Source: Halichondria panicea (taxonomy: Eukaryota; Porifera; Demospongiae; Suberitida; Halichondriidae). Taken from it: a stretch of 64,000 nucleotides of DNA. The stretch lies in assembly GCF_963675165.1 (NCBI RefSeq), contig NC_087386.1, forward strand, positions 5,839,566-5,903,565. Direction: 5' to 3'. Under the pieces are notes generated by a model, which saw only the letters and a program-made list of their open reading frames with translations, ran no database searches and was not told where the DNA came from. Numbering within the stretch: position 1 is the stretch's first letter; every line of letters starts with the position of its first letter. The position numbers were made by a program, and so were the translations under genes. Below, one piece after another: positions 33,101-45,778 of this stretch.

Positions 33101-36100
33101 TGACACCCTGCTTGTAAAAAGTGCTACAGAATCCTTTTATAGACACAAAGCTAATTTTAGAAGACTATTATTATAGGAGTAAAATGTAGACTAAGTATAA
33201 TTATAGTAGCAACATTGAACATTACAAATACACATAATTATACGTGTCTATAGACTTAGCGAAGTAATTATGTTGTGCCCAAAGTAAGGTGGAGTGTGAA
33301 GTCTATAGCTATACAGGACGCTCCAAAACTATACCTTTCTTCAATCTGCATGCCTGCAAAGTTTTGGCCCTAGGTGAAACTTTAAACGATTTGTGCGTGT
33401 TGAAGAGACACACTGACCAAGCCTTTTGCCATTGATTTCCACACACATTGGGTTGTGGAGTCAGCAAATTCCACATTTATACTCTCAACAATGAAACTGT
33501 TATCTCAATAGCTACCACTGTGCAACAGTGTGTGTAAGTTGTTGATCCTCTTTCCAATAACAGGTGTCATGTGATGATTACAGCCAGCTACATGTTCCGT
33601 TCCATATCTGCATTCCAGCTTTTACACTAACCCTCCAGTTGCTGTTATACATAATTATAATTATGGTTTATGGTCTATATAACACAGGACAACCAGACAA
33701 CTCTGTATGCATGTAGCCAGTAACAACAGTATCGTGATCTCTCTTTTAATTGCATTCCAATCTTTTTTACATTGGTTTTCAATGTAGTGTGTTCCCAACA
33801 ATAAGTCTGACTAAGGCTCAAGGGTAGTATAGTTTAGACCTAGATCTAACTGTTTCCGTCGCTGAACCCCAGTGAACCCTATTCAGTTAGGAGATATGCT
33901 TACTACAAATTTTGAGAGCACTGCACCTTTCATATACATCTGGACGAGTTCTAACCAGGACCTCAGCTGGAGAAACACTATATAGCTAGCCATAGAGACC
34001 TTGGGCAACGTACAGAGCTAGCTAAACAGCTAGTTACAAGCGTTCTACAGGCCTATAGAGTTTGTCGTGACAAGGTCGCGGTTAAGGTTACAGTATACTA
34101 ATTGCTCATGAATGATTCATAAGATATTTATTTCTCATCACAACGTTATTTTTGTAACTTGCAACGATTATCAATGGAAAGAGAACATGGAACAATGCTA
34201 GCTACAATAATAACTCAGAGTTTATATGTCGTGTAATCCAATGAAGTGGTCTGAGGTCAGCTGGAAAAACTGAGTATTTTGTCATCAAATTTTGTTGACT
34301 GCATAGCTTCTAGGTTGTCTTTCTGACCAGTATTCGATGCCTGAAGACTTACTGGAGGGCGACTCGAAGAGATCTTGTTCATAGAGACCTTACAGCAAAA
34401 AATATATCCTTGTTACTACTCTACAGTCGCTATATTAGCCTACAAAAACAGCTAGAAAAATAGCCGTAACTTTGTTGTAACTTACTCTCTTGGGAAAAAC
34501 TCTTCCAGTCACCCTGCCCCTTTATTTGTATAATAAGAAACAGCAGAGTATACGGTAAGGAGGGGTTTCCTGGTGCCTGGAATTAACGCAGAGTAACCAT
34601 TGCCAGATGAGAGCCATTTTACTAGCTGAACTACATTGAACACCCACGCAGATTTGTGCGTGGGTGGAACAGTATACCGTAACCTTAACTACCAGCTAAA
34701 CAAACGTCATCACAAATGAAGATTCAATTAAATAAGTGTCGTACCTCCTCTGCCCTGACATTAGTGTAGATAGTCATGTGATATTGTATGAGTGATATTG
34801 TGTAATGAGTGGATCTGTACTATCTTGACTCTGTACAGGATGGAGTCACAGCATTGTACATGGCCAGTCAGAATGGTCACTGTGGAGTTGTTAGAATGTT
34901 GTTGGAGGCCAAGGCTGACGTTCACAACAAGACTAATGTGAGTCACGCTGCATGGTGGTCTTTGTGTACTCTGCTGATTCCATGGTTGAGTGTGTGTACT
35001 ATCACCTCTGTGTTAGTCTCGTTCCTAGGCCGCTTTTTTCGAAGGGGGAAAAGGCCTGGTGTCCATTGCTTGGGTGTTAGTGCGCATGGTAATCGTGCAC
35101 TAATGTAAAACTTTTGCAAACTAGTCCGTTTACTAGGAATATGTTCCGTAATACGTAATTCCATACTGAAGCTATGGCTTATGCCCTCTATTGCGTTGGC
35201 CAAGAAAGCTGGTACACTTAGTCTGAAGTCTGAGGCCAGTAGTCTCTAGTTCTACGATGTTCGTATAGTTGTCTTCTCAAGCAGCAGTTAGAAGTACCAT
35301 AGGAAGCATGCACAAAGACTTGCTATAGCCAGTCCTTCCAAGCTCAGACATTCCGACCATACGACTGTCATGAAGTAGACGAGAGGCTCTTCTGGCTTCA
35401 GACTAGTGTGCAAGCCTTCTTGATCAACACAATAGAAGCACAGCATGGTAGATAGGGGGAAAAAGAAGGGGATTCCCCATATTTTACAGCAAAACTAATT
35501 GCATGCGCACTATCAGTAGACACCAGGCCGCATTTTCCTCCCTTCCATTCCATACAAAAGAATCGTGCTGGGAACGAGGCTACCTCTGTGTATGAGTGGA
35601 CTGAGTAGTGGAGAGTGTACAATTAGCTGGTCCAGTTGCTGTGATATATAATTATATGGTTTATGGTCTATAACAGAACAACCAGACAGCTCTGTTTGTA
35701 GCCTCTCACCAGGGACATGATGAGATAGTGAGGGTCCTCTTAGCAGCCAAGGCTACAGTCAACACTCAGGAGAAGGTTGGTTTTGTTGTACAAACACATT
35801 TCCCACAACATGCTGTTTACATTGTTTTCCTCCTATGTACAGTTGGGAGTGACCCCTCTTTGGACAGCCAGTTTCAGTGGTCACCAGAAATGTATGGAGC
35901 TCCTAATCGATGCTGGGGCCAATGTTGATGTACCCAAAGAGGTGAGTGTAAGTAGCTGTACACACATCTCAGAGGCCACTAGCCACAGAGCCTCCCCATG
36001 TTCTGTTGACCTGGTCCATTAGACACCAGAGCTAGTCATGTTTGTGTAGAGAGCACTGGTAGTTGGTGTACCAAGGTACGACACGCATCTCGTGATCTCT

Positions 36101-36799
36101 CTTTTAATTGCATTCTAAAAATATTACAATGTAATGCACAATAACTTTGACTAAGGCTCAAGGGTAGTATAGTTTAGACCTAGATCTAACTGTTTCCGTC
36201 CCTGAACCAGTAAACGTCATCACAATTTAATGGAATATTCAATTCAAAAACGATGTCGTACCTCCTCTGCCCTGACATTAGTGTAGATAGTCATGTGATA
36301 TTGTATGAGGTAATTTGTGTAATGAGTGGATCTGTACTATCTTGACTCTGTACAGACTGGATCCACTGCGCTGATTGTAGCTGCTCAGGAGGGTCATGTG
36401 AGGGCAGTGGAAATATTAATTGCTGCAAAAGCTAAAATTGACATTCAAAAGAAGGTGAGATTTACTATTTGTCTGTTAGTAATTATTTGGATCTGTACAC
36501 AGAACGGAGCCACGGCATTGTACATGGCCAGTCAGGATGGTCACTGTGGAGTTGTTAGAATGTTGTTGGAGGCCAAGGCTGACGTTAAAATCAAAACTAA
36601 TGTGAGTCACGCTGCATGATTGTATATAATTATAATACTGTATATCACCATGGCAACATTAAATCCTGTGGTTTTGTGATAAATTCCTTATTTCCCTTCA
36701 TCACTAACTGCTCACATACCCACTATACAGGACGGACGTACTGCCTATGATATGGCTAGTGAGAATGGACACACTCAAGTGTGTGAACTACTACACTGA
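30170..36799 (+). CDS. TKL-type kinase with ankyrin repeats, gene B (intact)
   Basis: Exons are 30170-31057, 31242-31328, 31390-31488, 31556-31654, 32675-32773, 34839-34937, 35677-35775, 35843-35941, 36356-36454, 36503-36601 and 36731-36799. They give 1,836 nt, or 611 residues, open throughout. The kinase has G25-V32 loop GHGAYGCV, K46, C-helix E66, catalytic loop HRDLTAPN (D144, N149), DLG at 162-164 instead of DFG, and MPPE. Nine full ankyrin repeats and a short capping repeat (AYDMASENGHTQVCELLH) follow. All ankyrin exons but the first and last are exactly 99 bp and phase 0. No signal peptide or membrane segment is visible, so it is likely cytosolic. Kinase plus ankyrin architecture resembles RIPK4/ANKK1-type or integrin-linked-type signalling kinases, but the order and sequence do not allow an orthologue call. 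The exon 1-2 intron of A and C is absent. Confidence 0.88.
31680..32270. mobile_element. Group 1 non-autonomous element, copy in gene B
   Basis: Same ends as 13112-13632 (AGCCTCGATTCCAGGCCG...GGCCTGGAATCGAGGCT). It has an internal direct duplication of a stretch of about 60 bp with GGAGATAAAATATTACGGAA, so it is longer than the gene A copy. Confidence 0.75.
32936..33110. mobile_element. 175-bp MITE with CAGGGTGTCATA ends
   Basis: Perfect 12-bp terminal inverted repeats, CAGGGTGTCATA and TATGACACCCTG. CTTGT lies on both sides (32931-32935 and 33111-33115). The same intron in genes A (about 14455) and C (about 49130) lacks it. The interior has long G and C runs. Confidence 0.8.
33116..34838 (+). 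repeat. Intronic block with decayed ankyrin exon, gene B
   Basis: Paralogous to 14470-16625, without the 451-bp tandem duplication. The remnant exon starts at 33688 (DNQTTLYACS then stop). No intact exon. Confidence 0.65.
35014..35582. mobile_element. Group 2 non-autonomous element, copy in gene B
   Basis: Ends as at 16803-17364, flanked on both sides by CCTCTGTGT. It shows the same insertion in the ancestral intron, duplicated with the gene. Confidence 0.75.
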
Positions 36800-37084
36800 C
36801 TCTGTACCTTATTAACTGTACTGTTACCATGGCAGCTAGCCTCTGATAGATACGTTGATTGCAAATTTATACACTACATCATTTTGTCTTATAATTAAAT
36901 TTTTTTCTATATACGGTTTCTCATGTATTTCACCAAGTTACATTCTGATCATGTAAAACTTGAAAGTTAATTGGTCAATAATGGGAAATGTGCAAAATTA
37001 ATAACCTGAAACTAGATTGAATTGTTTGTCTAAAGGTGCGGCCTGGAATCGAGGCTATATAATTATATAGGTGCTTGATTCTCA

Positions 37085-37600
37085 ATCACATCTTGAGATA
37101 GGAATCCCACTTGTAGTAGATAAGAGATGACAGCATGATGATCACATGACACAGCTGTAGAGGAAATACAATCACGAATATAATTATAAGGAATTCAAAA
37201 AAAGACAATAATTATTACCGCGAATAAATCTAATAACCAGCTCAACTTCTATAGCTATAGGGTATAATATGTTTCCTCGATCACCATCATTAATGCAAAT
37301 ACAAAAAGATCTCCAAGGTTACCATAGATACACAGCTAACTGACTTCCCTCACTATTCAGTAGAGGGAGCATTGGACTCAAACAAAGATCTACAAACAGA
37401 CAGCTAGCTTCAACATGTATTAACACACAAGCACCCTCTGTAAAGGAATACTCCATCTCTCACCATAATGAAGAGGTGTCTGATTGTCTGTGTCCTCAAT
37501 ATTAACATCTGCTCCCTCTTCACAAGTAGTTTCACCATGTTCAGGTTGCCACGGTCATAGGCCCAGTGAAGAAGACCCATCCCCTGTATCATGAAATGCA
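37085..37600 (-). pseudogene. ACBD6: ACBD6-like ankyrin remnants downstream of gene B
   Basis: About 37085-37165 is a shrunken last-repeat exon. About 37470-37590 is the LLHWAYDRGNLNMVKLLVKR exon. In the latter a G is missing after VKR, so the frame breaks into EQMLIL. The entry side has the G that the 28-kb copy lacks, so the two copies have complementary lesions. Confidence 0.6.
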
Positions 37601-38036
37601 TCTCTATATACAACAATCTAGCGTTAATTTGTTGTAAGTTGGACAATCCAAACTAGCATGGTTATAGTTCAAGGAAATTAGACAGCAATTTTCTTACTTC
37701 TAGACTACTGTCAGCTGATTATAAGGTGTGCCTTATTTATGGTGTTGCACTGAACTATTTGTAAGCAAAGATTGGTCTAACGAGATACGAACATTGCGTA
37801 TAATAATAGACTGTATATCTCCAGAGCTCTCACATGAGGTCCCAGTTTGGTGTGATCCGATTGGACTCTTCCAGCACTCTAGTGAGGTCATGTCGGAAGT
37901 AGGGCTCAAACACGACATCATCCTCCAGAATCAGGATTTGATCCAGACCCTCCGTCATCATCTGGGGGGCAAGAGAGGTACAGTAAGACTTGTCTATACT
38001 GGTCACCCTTGGACAGACCAACAGTGGCTATTATAA

Positions 38037-38430
38037 CAAGATGCTCAGTAGAGCATTCATCTCGTGCGTTGACATAACGGACACGCAATCAACTTTTTAT
38101 CGTAATAACTTTAACATTATGGGGATTCTACAAAGCAACGATTGGATCGATTAGAAAATAGTGTTTTTTGTCACCTTTGAAGACAAGTAGTTTATTATTT
38201 TTCAACCACTGTCTCATTATCAGTTAAAGCAATTCATGAAAGTGTCTAGTTTGCTCAAACAGCTAATGTTTGTGTCCGCACACAGGAGACTTAGGAGCAC
38301 ATTAACCTGGCTGTACTATTATAGAGGGTGACCACATTAGACAGGTTTCACACAGTTACAAGTGCCCACAATGCAACAGGTAGCAATACTTTCTGTACAC
38401 ATCAACAAGTGTCCACAAACGCCCACTCAC
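38037..38430. other. COLGALT intron, nothing identified
   Basis: AT-rich sequence between exons 9 and 10. A short CAACCTGGCTGTATTATAGAGGGTG-type phrase, seen in other introns here (1670, 24400, 45010), recurs at about 38300. Confidence 0.4.
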
Positions 38431-39084
38431 CTGCTGCCATATCGTGTGGTGACTAAGGAAACAGCCGACCTCTCCAAAGCTCATAGGTCGTTCTCTCCAA
38501 GGGTCCTTCCAGCCAGGTAGGTACTTGATGCCCATACTGTCCAGGTAGCTCTGATTCAACTGTCTGTAGTGGCCTGGGATAAAATAAACAAAAGAGGTTC
38601 TTTTAAACATGAGTTCCCCACCACATCGTTGTGTATCAATTAGTGTGTATTGTCTCCTCCCCCATCCCTCTGTATTGTACAGCCAGTTATGTCTCCCCTC
38701 ACACACAGTGAACCTATACTCTACACCATGCAGTACATCTCAAGACTACCCTCTCTCAATGGCAATTTGGGGTTGGACGTGATAAGCCACTATCTAAAAC
38801 CTTACTCCATACGATGTATGATTATTAATTTTCTCTCACCTTCCATCGACAGCATCAAAGAGGGTGTAGTTGAAGTTGAGCTCGTCCAGGCTTAAAATCA
38901 TCCAGTTTCTTCTTTCTGGCCTCCGTACTAGCCCAATCATGAACACCTACCAAATATTGTTTGGAAATTATCAGTGAACTTTTATGATTTCCGTACACAT
39001 ACAACATAACTGTAATAGTAGAGACAGCTTACCGCGTCCAACCCCAAGTTGTTCTTGACAGGGGGTGGTCTGGAGATGTACTGA

Positions 39085-42000
39085 CTGTACAGTATAGGGG
39101 GGTGGTCCACTGTGAGGGGGGAGACAATACACACACTAATGCAGTATAGGGGGGTGGTCCACTGTGTGGGGGGAGACAATACGCACACTAATGCAGTATA
39201 GGGGGGTGGTCCACTGTGTGGGGAGAGACAACACGCACACTAATGCAGTATAGGGGGGTGGTCCACTGTGTGGGGGGAGACAACACACACACTAATGCAG
39301 TATAGGGGGGTGGTCCACTGTGTGGGGGGAGACAACACACACACTAATGCAGTATAGGGGGGTGGTCCACTGTGTGGGGGGAGACAACACACACACTAAT
39401 GCAGTATAGGGGGATGGTCCACTGTGTGGGGGGAGACAACACGCACACTAATGCAGTATAGGGGGGTGGTCCACCGTGTGGGGGGAGACAACACACACAC
39501 TAATGCAGTATAGGGGGATGGTCCACTGTGTGGGGGGAGACAACACACGCACACTAATGCAGTATAGGGGGGTGGTCCACTGTGTGGGGGGAGACAACAC
39601 GCACACTAATGCAGTATAGGGGGGTGGTCCACTGTGTGGGGGGAGACAACACGCACACTAATGCAGTATAGGGGGGTGGTCCACTGTGTGGGGGGAGACA
39701 ACACGCACACTAATGCAGTATAGGGGGGTGGTCCACTGTGTGGGGGGAGACAACACGCACACTAATGCAGTATAGGGGGGTGGTCCACTGTGTGGGGTGG
39801 AGACAACACACACACTAATGCAGTATAGGGGGGAGGTCCACTGTGTGGGGGGAGACAACACACACTAATGCAGTATAGGGGGGTGGTCCACCGTGTGGGG
39901 GGAGACAACACACACTAATGCAGTATAGGGGGTGGTCCACTGTGTGGGGGGAGACAACACGCACACTAATGCAGTATAGGGGGGTGGTCCACTGTGTGGG
40001 GGGAGACAACACGCACACTAATGCAGTATAGGGGGGTGGTCCACTGTGTGGGGTGGAGACAACACACACACTAATGCAGTATAGGGGGATGGTCCACTGT
40101 GTGGGGGGAGACAACCCACACACTAATGCAGTATAGGGGGGTGGTCCACTGTGTGGGGGGAGACAATACGCACACTAATGCAGTATAGGGGGATGGTCCA
40201 CTGTGTGGGGGGAGACAATACGCACACTAATGCAGTATAGGGGGGTGGTCCACTGTGTGGGGGGAGACAACACGCACACTAATGCAGTATAGGGGGGTGG
40301 TCCACTGTGTGGGGGGAGACAACACGCACACTAATGCAGTATAGGGGGGTGGTCCACTGTGTGGGGGGAGACAACACGCACACTAATGCAGTATAGGGGG
40401 GTGGTCCACTGTGTGGGGGGAGACAACACGCACACTAATGCAGTATAGGGGGGTGGTCCACTGTGTGGGGGGAGACAACACGCACACTAATGCAGTATAG
40501 GGGGGTGGTCCACCGTGTGGGGGGAGACAACACACACACTAATGCAGTATAGGGGGGTGGTCCACTGTGTGGGGGGAGACAACACGCACACTAATGCAGT
40601 ATAGGGGGGTGGTCCACTGTGTGGGGGGAGACAACACGCACACTAGTGCAGTATAGGGGGGGTGGTCCACTGTGTGGGGGGAGACAATACACACACACTA
40701 ATGCAGTATAGGGGGGAGGTCCACCGTGTGGGGGGAGACAATACACACACTAATGCAGTATAGGGGGGTGGTCCACTGTGTGGGGGGAGACAACACACAC
40801 ACTAATGCAGTACAGGGGGGTGGTCCACTGTGTGGGGGGAGACAATACACACACTAGTGCAGTATAGGGGGGTGGTCCACTGTGTGGTGGAGACAACACA
40901 CACACTAATGCAGTATAGGGGGGTGGTCGACAACACGCACACTAATGCAGTATAGGGGGGTGGTCCACTGTGTGGGGTGGAGACAACACACACACTAATG
41001 CAGTATAGGGGGGTGGTCCACCGTGTGGGGGGAGTCAACACGCACACTAGTGCAGTATAGGGGGTGGTCCACCGTGTGGGGGGAGACAACACGCACACTA
41101 GTGCAGTATAGGGGGGTGGTCCACCGTGTGGGGGGAGTCAACACGCACACTAGTGCAGTATAGGGGGTGGTCCACCGTGTGGGGGGAGACAACACACACT
41201 AATGCAGTATAGGGGGGTGGTCCACCGTGTGGGGGGAGTCAACACGCACACTAGTGCAGTATAGGGGGTGGTCCACCGTGTGGGGGGAGACAACACGCAC
41301 ACTAGTGCAGTATAGGGGGTGGTCCACTGTGTGGGGGGAGACAACACGCACACTAGTGCAGTATAGGGGGTGGTCCACCGTGTGGGGGAGACAACACGCA
41401 CAGTAGTGCAGTATAGGGGGTGGTCCACCGTGTGGGGGAGACAACACGCACACTAGTGCAGTATAGGGGGATGGTCCACCGTGTGGTAGGAGACAACACG
41501 CACACTAGTGCAGTATAGGGGGGTGGTCCACCGTGTGGGGGGAGACAACACGCACACTAGTGCAATATAGGGGGGTGGTCCACCGTGTGGGGGGAGACAA
41601 CACGCACACTAATGCAGTATACGGGGGTGGTCCACCGTGTGGGGGGAGACAACACGCACACTAATGCAGTATACGGGGGTGGTCCACCGTGGGGGGGAGA
41701 CAACACGCACACTAATGCAGTATAGGGGGTGGTCCACCGTGGGGGGGGAGACAACACGCACACTAATGCAGTATAGGGGGGTGGTCCACCGTGTGGGGGG
41801 AGACAACACGCACACTAATGCAGTATAGGGGGTGGTCCACCGTGTGGGGGGAGACAACACGCACACTAATGCAGTATAGGGGGGTGGTCCACCGTGTGGG
41901 GGGAGACAACACGCACACTAATGCAGTATAGGGGGGTGGTCCACCGTGTGGGGGGAGACAACACGCACACTAATGCAGTATAGGGGGGTGGTCCACCGTG

Positions 42001-43366
42001 TGGGGGGAGACAACACGCACACTAATGCAGTATAGGGGGGTGGTCCACCGTGTGGGGGGAGACAACACGCACACTAATGCAGTATAGGGGGGTGGTCCAC
42101 CGTGTGGGGGGAAGACAACACGCACACTAATGCAGTATAGGGGGGTGGTGCACCGTGTGGGGGGAAGACAACACGCACACTAATGCAGTATAGGGGGGTG
42201 GTCCACCGTGTGGGGGGAGACAACACGCACACTAATGCAGTATAGGGGGGTGGTCCACCGTGTGGGGGGAGACAACACGCACACTAATGCAGTATAGGGG
42301 GGTGGTCCACCGTGTGGGGGGAGACAACACGCACACTAGGTCCACTGTGTGGGGGGAGACAACACGCACACTAGTGCAGTATAGGGGGGTGGTCCACTGT
42401 GTGGGGGGAGACAACACGCACACTAATGCAGTATAGGGGGGTGGTCCACTGTGTGGGGGGAGACAACACACACACTATTGCAGTATAGGGGGGTGGTCTA
42501 CTGTGTGGGGGGAGACAATACGCACACTAATGCAGTACAGGGGGGTGGTCCACTGTGTGGGGGGAGACAATACGCACACTAATGCAGTACAGGGGGGTGG
42601 TCCACTGTGTGGGGGGAGACAACACGCACACTAATGCAGTACAGGGGGTGGTCCACTGTGTGGGGGGAGACAACACGCACACTAATGCAGTACAGGGGGG
42701 TGGTCCACTGTGTGGGGGGAGACAACACGCACACTAGTGCAGTACAGGGGGGTGGTCCACTGTGTGGGGAGAGACAACACGCACACTAGTGCAGTATAGG
42801 GGGGTGGTCCACTGTGTGGGGGGAGACAACACGCACACTAGTGCAGTATAGGGGGGTGGTCCACTGTGTGGGGGGAGACAACACGCACACTAGTGCAGTA
42901 TAGGGGGAGTGGTCCACTGTGTGGGGGGAGACAACACGCACACTAGTGCAGTATAGGGGGGGTGGTCCACTGTGTGGGGGGAGACAATACACACACACTA
43001 ATGCAGTATAGGGGGGAGGTCCACCGTGTGGGGGGAGACAATACACACACTAATGCAGTATAGGGGGGTGGTCCACCGTGTGGGGGGAGACAATACACAC
43101 ACTAGTGCAGTATAGGGGGGTGGTCCTCTGTGTGGGGGGAGACAACACGCACACTAATGCAGTATAGGGGGGTGGTCCACTGTGTGGGGGGAGACAACAC
43201 ACACACTAATGCAGTATAGGGGGGTGGTCCACTGTGTGGGGGGAGACAACACACACACTAATGCAGTACAGGGAGGTGGTCCACTGTGTGAGGGGAGACA
43301 ACACACACACTAATGCAGTATAGGGGGGTGGTCCACTGTGTGGGGGGAGACAATACACACACTAAT
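39085..43366. repeat. 52-bp minisatellite array 2 (about 82 units)
   Basis: It starts directly at the acceptor of COLGALT exon 7 (39084) and runs 4.3 kb. Unit variants form zones: GTCCACTGTG in the proximal and distal parts, GTCCACCGTG in the middle (about 41.0-42.3 kb). A 17-bp-deleted unit lies at about 42338. The order of variants around 42232-42540 is repeated in array 3. Confidence 0.95.
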
Positions 43367-44262
43367 GGATACACAGTCAAGGATGTTGTGGGAACACTAT
43401 TAAAAGAGCACCTCTTTATATGACCTGCACTAATTATACCCGCCCACACACATTGTTCACAGCAACAATGGAGCTACATCAGCACACACTGAGATGGCTA
43501 CTGGCTATACTAACAAAGAGCAGATGACACCGCAGCCTTAAGGGGGAGAGGCTTACCAAGGTTTTCGTGGTCCAGGCTCTCATAGTCCAGGCTCTCATAG
43601 TCCTCTGAACCCAAACACCTCGGTGTTCAGAATGTGCATAGGCAGATCTACAGTGGAGGGAAGGGGACAATTCAAACTAGTTATGGTTTGGGTAATTTGA
43701 TAAGCTTGAAGAGTCTGTCCAATACAGTACCTGCCATTTTTGCCGAGTATGCCAAGTGTGTGACCTCATCCATGGGTCCAGTGAACCCGTCCAGTGCCGG
43801 CCAGTGTTGGAGCCTCTCTGACCCCGCCCACCTCAGGTCAACGAGGAGGGCGGAGTGAACCACAGGGACTGGGATACAGCCCACCTGCGTCCCTTGGAGG
43901 ATAGGGATATAGTCAGGGGTACGTTTGTAGTAGCCCTGAGGGGAAACAGTCAAAAGATGAAAACGCATTATTTTTTCAAGTTGTCAGACACAGGTCACAC
44001 TTGATTGACACTTGACATTGGGAATGACTTAATTTGTACACAGTGCATTGGCACAGTACAGCTTGTGGGCATGTTCATGATAGAGAGGCAGACTTTACAC
44101 AAAAGTACAGTGCGACAGTATGGTATAATCCATGAAATGGAGTACCCTCCACTCCACTAGATCTAGACCTCCTTAGCTCAACTCACCCGGCTGTCTATTC
44201 CACACCAGAAGTTGGAGTAAGCAGCATCCTTGCCCGACTTTAGCATCGGAGCCACTATTGCC

Positions 44263-44772
44263 CTGTGTGTGGTGTGTGTGTGATGTGTGTGTGGGTGTGG
44301 GGGGGACCATACAATGTTGACTATGTAATCAATGTGAGAGTGTTGATGAATGGTAATAGCGACTAAATGCTGTGTGTCTATATGTTAAGACAATAAGAGT
44401 ATTTTTTGAGACAATGGCTTTAGCCTACACGCTGTATTTATCGCTATAGTAACACACAGGAAAAGGTCAGCTGACTCTCAGAGTACGTTGTCTGACTCTC
44501 ACTCTATTACAGACAAATCAAATAGTTCAACAATGGAGAAAAAATAAACAGTAATCCAATGTCAGCCATAACTAAGGACCAGGCACTCACAGACAGAGGA
44601 AACTCTTAATGCTTTACACTGTACATATCTGAGCAGAGCTACAGTGTGGTCACCCTCTAATAATACAGACAGGTTAAAAAGCCCCAAAGTCTCCATAGCA
44701 TGTGTTTCAATCAACCTGTGTTACTGCCCAAGGGGGATCCCCTCCCTATGGACTGTACATGCACTGACTTAC
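44263..44772. other. COLGALT intron 3, no feature
   Basis: A TG-rich start (GTGTGTGGTGTGTGTG at about 44265-44300), then unique sequence. I see no exon or inverted repeat. Confidence 0.4.
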
Positions 44773-45778
44773 CTTTGCTGATCCATCAGAATCCGTAGTG
44801 TCCTGTTGTTCACCAGAAAGTTGTCACAGTCTAGCCGCTGGATAAACAACAATTGTATAGTTAATCTGAGCTAGATACTGTGGATACCAAAATTGCAATA
44901 ACTAAAACTGTATCTACTACTGTCTTGGGCAGACTAACAGTGGTTGAAATAAAGAGGTGGCCTGCTAACACAGGTCCAAACACATGCTATGGAGACTTTG
45001 GGCCTCATTAACCTGGCTGTATTATAGAGGGTGACCTGCTTACAGGGTGACCACTATAGACAGGTTTCACTGTATCATAATGGTACGTCTAGAGATAGCC
45101 TAGCTAGGTCGTTACAATAGATGGGCCGGGAACGAGGCTAGAGATGACCACACTGATAACTCACAAAGAGGTAGTCTGCCCCTGAACGCCTAGCCGCCTC
45201 CAGACCTTCCTGTCTCAACTGGGCAACATGGACAAACCTCTCGTCATGCTCCTCGAAGGGGTCAAGGTTCGGATACAGCCACTCGTCTGATGACTTCAAG
45301 TCCACCGATTTGTACACGAGCTTAACGTTTTCTGCCCACTCAGCAAGTATTGCCGTGGTGTTGTCACTGTTATGGTCTGTTCTGATCCTACAGTGTAGTT
45401 AATGATATTCATAGGTGGGTGGGGCTGGTACAAACACAATAGGGTTTTGTTGAAACAGAAATAGAAATTCTGCACACTATTACATACAATGCATCTGATA
45501 TAGAGTAACAACCTCTAATTATGATGCATAGTGGCAGGTGCAACTTACCACAATGAAATCCTGTCTTTAGGATAGTCCAAGTTCTCCAGATAACCGAAAA
45601 AGTTGGGTAGCATGTGAGCTGAATTTCTAGCCAGAATAGCAAGGAAGACACTCGGCAGAACTTCAGCTGCTTCTAACGAGGAGTCTCCATTGTCCAACGT
45701 GTATACAGACGGTATGGCAGTCACTAGGAGAGCTATGCACACGGCAAGTGCAATCCAGTGTATCGAGAGACTATTCAT

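Larger units (their letters stand above)
37834..45778 (-). pseudogene. COLGALT: Procollagen galactosyltransferase-like gene, fullest copy
   Basis: Exons are 45549-45778, 45165-45387, 44773-44837, 44187-44262, 43731-43935, 43556-43647, 39033-39084, 38840-38946, 38431-38563 and 37834-37961. They encode a signal peptide, then ARNSAHMLPNF, TDHNSDNTTAILAEW, RLDCDNF, IVAPMLKSG..AAYSNFWCG and GYYKRTPDYIP..VPVVHS. After the array come VFMIGLVRRPERR, FDAVDG, LPGWKDPW, FGEVGCFLSHHTIW and LILEDDVVFEPYF. This follows GT25/COLGALT order closely. Exon 6 carries the 11-bp deletion and 15-bp duplication that close the frame, and a short segment before exon 7 is missing. The 3' end (after NWDLI) was not found. 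An array of about 82 minisatellite units fills the exon 6-7 intron. The enzyme would galactosylate collagen hydroxylysines in the ER. Confidence 0.82.

Noticed and set aside
39085-43366. CRISPR array
   Set aside because: Units are contiguous with no unique spacers, and the surrounding genes are spliced animal genes.
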